DNA of 10,290 nt from Ectothiorhodospiraceae bacterium (lineage in GTDB: Bacteria; Pseudomonadota; Gammaproteobacteria; Thiohalomonadales; Thiohalomonadaceae): NCBI GenBank assembly GCA_007125455.1, contig SLDE01000056.1, positions 1 to 10,290 on the forward strand. Reading direction: 5' to 3'. The position numbers were made by a program, and so were the translations under genes. Every line of letters begins with the position of its first letter. Positions within the stretch are counted from its first letter, which is position 1. Below the pieces are notes generated by a model, which did not search any database, had not been told where the DNA came from, and was given only the letters and a program-made list of their open reading frames with translations. This document shows positions 6,220 through 10,290 of the stretch, one piece after another.

Positions 6220-7623
6220 ATGGAATTTTTACCCATATTCATGAATCTTCGTGGCCGCCAGGGTCTGATCGTTGGCGGTGGTGAAGTGGCGGCACGCAAG
6301 GCGGTGTTGCTGGAACAGGCCGGGGCCAGTCTGCGCGTGGTCAGCCCGGCACTGATCAGCCCCCTGCAGGAGATGCAACGTGAGGGGCGGATCGATTATC
6401 GCCAGGGCGAGTTTGAGGAGGGTGACCTGGACGGGGTTGCCCTGGTGATCGCCGCCACCGACAACGCGGCGGTCAATCGCCAGGTCTCTGAGCTGGCCAA
6501 TGCGCGTCAGTTACCGGTGAACGTGGTGGACAACCCACAGCTATGCAGTTTTATCGTGCCCTCTATCATCGATCGCTCACCGGTACAGATCGCGGTCTCC
6601 ACCGGTGGTTCCTCGCCGGTGCTGGCGCGTTTGCTGCGCGCCCGTCTGGAGGCGGCCATCCCGGCGGCCTATGGCCGATTGGCGACCCTGGTTGAGAGTT
6701 TCCGGGATCGGGTAAAGGCGCGTTTCGACAACGTCAATGCCCGTCGAAAGTTCTGGGAAGATGTGTTGCAGGGGCGCATTGCCGAGATGGTCTTCTCCGG
6801 CCACCAAAAGGATGCCGAACAGGCGCTGGAGGAATCCCTGGCACAGGCCGATACCGGGCCGGCAGGGGAGGTCTATCTGATTGGCGGCGGGCCGGGTGAT
6901 CCGGATCTGCTCACCTTCCGTGCCCTGCGTTTGATGCAGCAGGCGGATGTGATCGTCCATGACCGGCTGATCTCCAAAGAGGTATTGGAACTGACCCGCC
7001 GCGATGCGCACCGTATCTATGTCGGCAAGGAGCGGGACAACCATTCGGTGCCGCAGGATCAGATCAACCAGCTGTTGGTGGATCTGGCCAAAGAAGGCAA
7101 GCGTGTCTGCCGCCTCAAGGGGGGGGATCCCTTCGTATTCGGGCGTGGTGGCGAAGAGATCGAAACGCTCACTGCCAACGGGGTGAACTTCCAGGTAGTG
7201 CCGGGGATCACCGCTGCGCTGGGCAGTTCGGCCTACGCCGGGATCCCGCTGACCCACCGCGACTTCTCCCAGTCGGTGGTGTTCGTTACCGGCCACCTCA
7301 AGGATGGCTCGATGAACCTCAACTGGAAGGGCCTAGCCCAGCCACAGCAGACCATCGTGTTTTACATGGGCCTAAAGGGCTTGCCGGTGATCTGCGAAAA
7401 ACTGATGGAACATGGTCTGCCTGCCGATTTGCCCATCGCGCTGGTACAGCAGGCGACTACGCCACGCCAACGGGTCTTTACCGGCACCCTGGGGGATATG
7501 CCCGAGCGGATCGCCAGTGAGGAGATCAAGCCGCCGACATTGATCATCGTCGGCAACGTGGTCAAGCTGCACGACAAGCTCAACTGGTTCCGCTCCGAGG
7601 CGATGATCGCCCGAGGGGAGTAA
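6220..7623 (+). CDS. cysG: Fused siroheme synthase (uroporphyrinogen-III methyltransferase / precorrin-2 dehydrogenase / sirohydrochlorin ferrochelatase)
   Basis: A 467-residue trifunctional cytoplasmic enzyme converting uroporphyrinogen III to siroheme, the cofactor of sulfite and nitrite reductases. The N-terminal half has the NAD-binding GLIVGGGEVAARKA (16-29), the catalytic Asp D104 in NVVDNP, and STGGSSPVLARLLR (127-140). The C-terminal methyltransferase half has GGGPGDPDLLT (222-232), D248, K270, RLKGGDPFVFGRGGEE (298-313), VPGITAA (327-333) and FYMGL (381-385). It matches E. coli CysG residue for residue around these sites. I chose ATG 6220 because MEFLPIF aligns with the E. coli start MDHLPIF; an ATG at 6199 would add seven unrelated residues. 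No good Shine-Dalgarno precedes it. The fusion is complete and intact. The neighbouring rhodanese genes fit a sulfur-metabolism setting. Confidence 0.97.
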   Translation: MEFLPIFMNLRGRQGLIVGGGEVAARKAVLLEQAGASLRVVSPALISPLQEMQREGRIDYRQGEFEEGDLDGVALVIAATDNAAVNRQVSELANARQLPVNVVDNPQLCSFIVPSIIDRSPVQIAVSTGGSSPVLARLLRARLEAAIPAAYGRLATLVESFRDRVKARFDNVNARRKFWEDVLQGRIAEMVFSGHQKDAEQALEESLAQADTGPAGEVYLIGGGPGDPDLLTFRALRLMQQADVIVHDRLISKEVLELTRRDAHRIYVGKERDNHSVPQDQINQLLVDLAKEGKRVCRLKGGDPFVFGRGGEEIETLTANGVNFQVVPGITAALGSSAYAGIPLTHRDFSQSVVFVTGHLKDGSMNLNWKGLAQPQQTIVFYMGLKGLPVICEKLMEHGLPADLPIALVQQATTPRQRVFTGTLGDMPERIASEEIKPPTLIIVGNVVKLHDKLNWFRSEAMIARGE

Positions 7624-7629
7624 GGCAGC

Positions 7630-7697
7630 GGCAAGGAACAAGGGGGCAAGTTGCAAGGGCGTTGTCCCCCCTTGCGACTTGTCACTTGCCCCTTGTC
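7630..7697. repeat. Long imperfect palindrome of CAAG heptamer repeats between convergent genes (likely bidirectional terminator)
   Basis: CAAG starts at 7632, 7639, 7647 and 7654; its complement CTTG starts at 7671, 7678, 7685 and 7692. The spacing is 7, 8, 7 and then 7, 7, 7. The arms 7630-7659 and 7669-7697 can pair over about 23 of 30 positions around a 9-base loop, including perfect GCAAGGG/CCCTTGC at the tip. The element fills the 76-base gap between the cysG stop and the convergent rhodanese stop. It resembles short tandemly repeated heptamer sequences folded back on themselves. There is no T-tract. Confidence 0.65.
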
Positions 7698-7699
7698 AC

Positions 7700-8164
7700 T
7701 TACTGCGGGCGCTGTTGGTCGGGGCGTACCCGGCTGGCGAGGATTTCGTCGGCATCGTCGATATCCACCTGGTTGCCGTTGGCATCGTAGAGGGGCTGTT
7801 CAAAGTCGTTCCAGCCACGGATCCCGGTTTTGAGCGAGACCACGTTTTTAAAGCCCATCTGTTGCATGGTCTGTGCAGCGAGGACGCTACGGTTGCCGGA
7901 GCGGCAGATCACCACCACCGGGCGTTCACGCCCTTGGGCCAGTTCGGGTACGGTATCGTCGTAGTCCCAGTCGCAGGCAGACTCCAGCAGGCCGCGGGGG
8001 ACATGGAGCGAACCCTTGATGTGCAGGGCATCGAACTCGTAGGGTTCGCGAATATCGAGCAGGATGGGATCTTCACCCTGTGCCAGTTTTTCGCTCAAAT
8101 CCCAGGGAAAGATTTCGTCCACATCGTTCAGTGCGGAGGCGATTAGATCGGTAAAGTGTTTCAT
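7700..8164 (-). CDS. Cytoplasmic single-domain rhodanese
   Basis: A 154-residue protein without signal peptide. The rhodanese domain covers about 20-125, with PILLDIREPYEFDALHIKG (33-51), HVPRG, and the active-site loop CRSGNRS with nucleophile C87. GIRGW (114-118) marks the end of the fold. A 30-residue acidic tail (DANGNQVDIDDADE) follows. It resembles GlpE-like or PspE-like sulfurtransferases but the specific acceptor is unknown. I chose the ATG at 8164 because AAAGG precedes it by about eight bases on the minus strand. The longer frame from 8203 would add 13 residues and start next to a -10-like TAGAAT (8202-8207), making it unlikely. It is convergent with cysG across the heptamer palindrome. 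Confidence 0.9.
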   Translation of the reverse strand: MKHFTDLIASALNDVDEIFPWDLSEKLAQGEDPILLDIREPYEFDALHIKGSLHVPRGLLESACDWDYDDTVPELAQGRERPVVVICRSGNRSVLAAQTMQQMGFKNVVSLKTGIRGWNDFEQPLYDANGNQVDIDDADEILASRVRPDQQRPQ

Positions 8165-8201
8165 TGCGCTACCTTTGACAGCTTGCTCGACAAAGTGGGC
8201 C

Positions 8202-8207
8202 ATTCTA
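8202..8207 (-). promoter_or_regulatory. Candidate -10 box (TAGAAT) for the cytoplasmic rhodanese
   Basis: Read on the minus strand, TAGAAT (8207 to 8202) matches TATAAT at five of six positions and lies 37 bases before the chosen start at 8164. It directly abuts the left inverted repeat of the element at 8208-8491, so any -35 contacts would fall inside that repeat. No strong -35 hexamer is visible there. Confidence 0.35.
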
Positions 8208-8491
8208 GCCCGAATGTTTTATGAATTCACGCGATGGCAGCTCTCGCCCATCCATGGGCTACGCTGCATAAGCACTTCCTGTGCAAAATCGCGCAGGATA
8301 TTGCTGGTCCAGTGCATTTTCTGAGGGAGCGGTGTGGTTATTCATACACCCGACTGACCAATCCGCCGGGAGCGGATTGGAACAGCCGAAGGCTGGCCCG
8401 TAGGGCGGACTCCAGGGATGGAGTCCGTAAGGAAATGTGCTGGGCAGGCAAGAGACTAGCGAGGGCGCGTGAATTTATGAAATATTCGGGC
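8208..8491. mobile_element. MITE-like element: 26-bp terminal inverted repeats enclosing six hairpins
   Basis: The left end 8208-8233 (beginning GCCCGAAT, ending TTCACGCG) and the reverse complement of 8466-8491 match at 23 of 26 positions. Between them six stem-loops follow one another. They are GCAGC...GCCCAT/ATGGGC...GCTGC (8237-8267); TCCTGTGC/GCGCAGGA (8277-8298, one wobble); GGTGT/ACACC (8331-8350); CCAATCCGC/GCGGATTGG (8358-8380); CAGCC/GGCTG with loop GAA (8383-8395); and CGGACTCC/GGAGTCCG with loop AGGGAT (8406-8427). It has no transposase; an ATG-started frame through it (8234-8539) looks like noise. No clear target duplication flanks it. It could be a non-autonomous transposable element or a structured RNA. 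Its copy number in the genome cannot be seen here. Confidence 0.65.
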
Positions 8492-8557
8492 TCGTCCCTT
8501 TGTCCGCTCTGCTCAAAAGGTTTGCTCCTAGTGTTTTAATCAATGGCAGGATGACTT

Positions 8558-8923
8558 ATGGAAACCAAAATCTCGGTTGAGCAGCTTAAATCCGGTGAAG
8601 CTACTTCCAATGGCCCAGGCTGCGAGGACAAAGAGCCCTACGTGCTAATGGTGCTGGGTGATAGCATGGAACCGGAGTTCAAGGAGGGGGATGTGGTGGT
8701 TATCGAGCCTGGCAGTAACTACCGTGATGGCTCCTATGTGATCGCTCAGCACAAGGACGAATATATCTTTCGCCAACTGCGCGTGATCAAAGAGCGCTGG
8801 TATCTTACACCGCTCAACCCCGCCTATGTTTCTGAGCAGATCGACGGCCCTGAAGCGATCAAGGGGGTGATCACCCAGAAGAAGAGCCCGGGTGGGCGGC
8901 ATAACCGCAAGAATTACGTTTGA
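8558..8923 (+). CDS. Stand-alone S24/LexA-type peptidase-fold protein lacking catalytic Lys
   Basis: A 121-residue protein with the S24 fold seen at the C-terminus of LexA, UmuD and phage repressors. The nucleophile motif is LGDSMEPEFKEGDVVVIEP with S36; a second block YVIAQHKDEYIFRQL (60-74) corresponds to the lysine-bearing strand of LexA. At the expected Lys position the residue appears to be Arg (R72), although the exact register should be checked. Only about 25 residues precede the domain, so there is no DNA-binding helix-turn-helix. The C-terminus is basic (GGRHNRKNY). The start is supported by AGGA at 8548-8551. It may be a partner or decoy of an S24 protein, or a signal-peptidase-like fold without Ser-Lys catalysis. 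A strong hairpin follows the stop. Confidence 0.85.
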   Translation: METKISVEQLKSGEATSNGPGCEDKEPYVLMVLGDSMEPEFKEGDVVVIEPGSNYRDGSYVIAQHKDEYIFRQLRVIKERWYLTPLNPAYVSEQIDGPEAIKGVITQKKSPGGRHNRKNYV

Positions 8924-8959
8924 CCGGGTAACGGCAGGATCCTCCTGCCGTTACACCGG
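8924..8959. terminator. Bidirectional terminator-like hairpin between convergent genes
   Basis: GTAACGGCAGGA (8928-8939) pairs perfectly with TCCTGCCGTTAC (8943-8954) around the three-base loop TCC. Flanking CCGG (8924-8927 and 8956-8959) extends the stem to 16 bp with one bulged A. It begins immediately after the stop of the S24-like gene (8923) and ends seven bases before the stop of the minus-strand rhodanese. There is no clean T-tract. Confidence 0.7.
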
Positions 8960-8965
8960 CTTGGA

Positions 8966-9676
8966 TTATTGTTCCTCTGGAACCTCAATGGTCAGCCCGA
9001 ACAACTGCCACATCTGCATCCCGCCACGGTAGTTATAGAGCTTTTCCTTGGGGAAGCCTAGCTCGACCAGGGAGCGGATGGCCCGTGGTGACTGACCACA
9101 CCAGGGGCCGTTACACCACAACAGCAGATCCGGGCTCTCGCTGAAGTCCCAAAAGCCTGTGCGCTGCAGATTCGCCCCCATGCTGCGTCGGGCACGATCG
9201 AGGTTTTGTTCAAAGAACCCCACATTGTTGCGGCGTTTGGCGCCGATCATCGCCATCACTTCGTCCAGTGCCGGGTCGGTGGGGCGGCGCTCAAACTCGG
9301 TGAAGGGGATATTGATCGACCCTGGAATGGTGCCGCGCTGATACCAGGCAGGAACGCGTGAGTCGATCATGATCCCCTTGCCGGTATTGACCTTGTTCTC
9401 GATGAACTCAAACAGCTCGATCTCACCAACGGTGGTGACACCATCATCGGCGTACAGTGGCTGTGGGCAAAAGGGCGGGCAGCGACGCGAGGTCTTCGCC
9501 CAGATCGGATCGACTTCGTGGTCCTGATCCTGGATCCGTTCGATGCGTATCGCTCCCCGTGAGGTCTCCATATCCAGGTATTCCCGGTCTGGGCTGAGTT
9601 TCACCTCGACGGCTTGCGTGGATGTGCTGAATGCGACCGCCCCCAGCAAGGAGAGCAGTAATACGGCGGGTTTCAT
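8966..9676 (-). CDS. Exported rhodanese-like sulfurtransferase with C-N-G-P-W-C active loop
   Basis: A 236-residue protein with a signal peptide (1-22, cleavage likely after STSTQA). Residues 23-85 form an N-terminal extension with a CPPFC pair (C66, C70). The rhodanese domain runs from about 85 to 236: GIMIDSRVPAWYQRG (101-115), IPGSINIPF, active loop LLLWCNGPWCGQSP with C188 and C193, and final YRGGMQMW. The domain has an insert (about 128-180) compared with GlpE. It acts in the periplasm, probably in sulfane sulfur or thiol-redox handling; the partner is unknown. AGGAGA at 9684-9689 on the minus strand gives a good start signal and overlaps the stop of the gene upstream in transcription, only 12 bases away. 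The two therefore form an operon. Confidence 0.88.
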   Translation of the reverse strand: MKPAVLLLSLLGAVAFSTSTQAVEVKLSPDREYLDMETSRGAIRIERIQDQDHEVDPIWAKTSRRCPPFCPQPLYADDGVTTVGEIELFEFIENKVNTGKGIMIDSRVPAWYQRGTIPGSINIPFTEFERRPTDPALDEVMAMIGAKRRNNVGFFEQNLDRARRSMGANLQRTGFWDFSESPDLLLWCNGPWCGQSPRAIRSLVELGFPKEKLYNYRGGMQMWQLFGLTIEVPEEQ

Positions 9677-9688
9677 GTGGGTAGTCTC

Positions 9689-10063
9689 CTATTTCATCTT
9701 GGCTCGGATGAGGTCACGAAGATGATCTATATCGTTGTTTTTTTTGTATTCATCATACACCGCGTTCTTGTCTGGATCGCTTAGGCGTGAGTAAAAGAGG
9801 AAGCTGCCGTAATAGTTGTTTTGTAGCACCCTCTCGAATCCCCCCTGATCCAGCCCTGCTTGGACCGTCTCGGACGAGGGGCTGTAGGTGGCGCGTGTTT
9901 GACTCAGTGGTATATTCTGAGAGGCGTCGCCACGCAGTGCCTCCTGTTCGATCTCGTCCAAATAGCTGGCAGATACCGTTGCTGTGCTTAATGCCCACAG
10001 CCCACAGCACGCCAACAAAACAGTTCGATAGCCAAGATACTCTGCCGGTTTCAGGCTAACCAT
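9689..10063 (-). CDS. Small exported protein of unknown function, operon partner of the rhodanese
   Basis: This 124-residue protein is not one I recognise. Residues 14-32 (TVLLACCGLWALSTATVSA) form a signal peptide with probable cleavage after TVSA. The LLAC sequence superficially resembles a lipobox but sits too early in the hydrophobic core. The mature part is about 92 residues, polar, with an aromatic patch NNYYGSFLFYSRL (82-94) and a charged helical tail DIDHLRDLIRAKMK (111-124). It contains no Cys after the signal. A GAAGGGGGA Shine-Dalgarno-like run precedes the ATG on the minus strand. It is the first gene of a two-gene minus-strand operon with the exported rhodanese (12-base gap). It may be a periplasmic partner of that enzyme. 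Confidence 0.8.
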   Translation of the reverse strand: MVSLKPAEYLGYRTVLLACCGLWALSTATVSASYLDEIEQEALRGDASQNIPLSQTRATYSPSSETVQAGLDQGGFERVLQNNYYGSFLFYSRLSDPDKNAVYDEYKKNNDIDHLRDLIRAKMK

Positions 10064-10162
10064 GCTTCCCCCTTCTCCGTGGCAAGATCCAATATAATGC
10101 GAATACCTGCCGATATTAGCGCAATCTGTGACGGGGGTATATATCTTTGAAATAATTAGTAT
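10064..10162. promoter_or_regulatory. Divergent promoter region between two exported-protein genes
   Basis: About 100 bases separate the divergent starts at 10063 (minus) and 10163 (plus). A perfect plus-strand TATAAT is at 10093-10098 and the distal half (10130-10162) is AT-rich. I cannot find well-placed -35 partners on either strand, so the individual promoters are not resolved. Confidence 0.35.
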
Positions 10163-10290
10163 TTGTTAAAGAACTTATGGGCACTTCTAATTATTCTGAT
10201 CGCCCCTTTAGGGGCTGCCTTTGCCGATCACATCACCCACATTGGCTGTGAAGTACACCGGATCGAAGGAGGGGGGGAGGGTGTCGTGGA
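10163..10290 (+). CDS. Start of an exported protein (TTG start, 3'-truncated by window)
   Basis: From the TTG at 10163 the frame stays open to the window end (42 codons plus two bases). It reads as a textbook signal peptide: MLKNLW, a hydrophobic core LLIILIAPLG, and AAFA before DHITHIGC, with cleavage likely after residue 21. An in-frame TAG at 10157-10159 means no start lies further upstream, and no ATG in this frame lies before the signal core. TTG is therefore the best start. No Shine-Dalgarno is evident. The mature protein begins with DHITHIGCEVHRIEGGG, which I do not recognise. The gene is divergent from the small exported protein/rhodanese operon. Confidence 0.6.
   Translation, partial: MLKNLWALLIILIAPLGAAFADHITHIGCEVHRIEGGGEGVV

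Noticed and set aside
5785..6284. Overlapping plus-strand open frames of 82-104 codons between the rhodanese and cysG
   Set aside because: They have no Shine-Dalgarno, no domain-like pattern and rich Pro/Ser/Cys composition. The last runs into cysG in another frame, so the region is treated as non-coding.
6577..7296. 239-codon minus-strand open frame
   Set aside because: It lies wholly antisense to cysG, whose motifs are intact. It is a codon-bias shadow of a GC-rich gene.
7630..7697. Possible CRISPR array from the regular short repeats
   Set aside because: Units of 7 bases with no spacers, and the second half is the inverse of the first, which is a palindrome and not an array of long direct repeats.
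7679..8146. 155-codon plus-strand open frame
   Set aside because: It is antisense to the cytoplasmic rhodanese with the intact CRSGNR active loop, so it is a shadow frame.
8165..8203. Longer cytoplasmic rhodanese starting at 8203
   Set aside because: The ATG at 8164 has an AAAGG ribosome binding site, while 8203 overlaps the -10-like TAGAAT and has no such site.
8234..8539. 101-codon plus-strand open frame across the hairpin-rich element
   Set aside because: It runs through six stem-loops and the right inverted repeat, has no ribosome binding site and no recognisable protein pattern. It looks like a by-product of the element.

Overview
The window looks like chromosome from a gammaproteobacterium, probably a sulfur-oxidising one. 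The evidence is a GacA/UvrY-type response regulator close in sequence to enterobacterial UvrY, the order crcB–(DUF190)–serS–cysG that resembles the crcB–serS–cysG order known in Pseudomonas and relatives, a fused CysG siroheme synthase, and three separate rhodanese-family genes within 5 kb. The species cannot be named from the sequence. No rRNA, tRNA, CRISPR array or intact insertion sequence is visible.

Layout. Positions 1-81 are the 3' end of an unknown plus-strand gene. A strong hairpin follows (95-132). A three-gene plus-strand operon (187-2858) then encodes a membrane-anchored methionine-rich coiled-coil protein, a dynamin-like GTPase with a C-terminal pair of membrane segments, and the GacA/UvrY regulator, which overlaps the GTPase gene by ATGA. 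Next come crcB and a DUF190 gene (2930-3606, also overlapping by ATGA) and serS (3681-4961). An exported two-domain rhodanese lies convergent to serS on the minus strand (5011-5799). About 420 bp without a convincing gene precede cysG (6220-7623). A long heptamer-repeat hairpin separates cysG from a convergent cytoplasmic rhodanese (7700-8164, minus).

Positions 8208-8491 hold the most striking non-coding object: 26-bp terminal inverted repeats (23/26 matching) enclosing a run of six hairpins, resembling a MITE-like element. After it come a short stand-alone S24/LexA-like protein that lacks the usual catalytic lysine (8558-8923, plus), a near-perfect bidirectional hairpin, and a minus-strand pair made of a small exported protein (9689-10063) and an exported rhodanese (8966-9676). 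A divergent exported protein starts at a TTG at 10163 and runs off the end.

How the genes may work together. CysG makes siroheme, the cofactor of sulfite reductases, including the dissimilatory enzyme of sulfur oxidisers. The rhodaneses, two exported and one cytoplasmic, could move sulfane sulfur on both sides of the membrane. crcB with DUF190 is a fluoride-export module. The dynamin-like GTPase and the coiled-coil protein suggest a membrane-remodelling or envelope-scaffold unit co-transcribed with a global regulator. The functional links are inferred from gene order and motifs.
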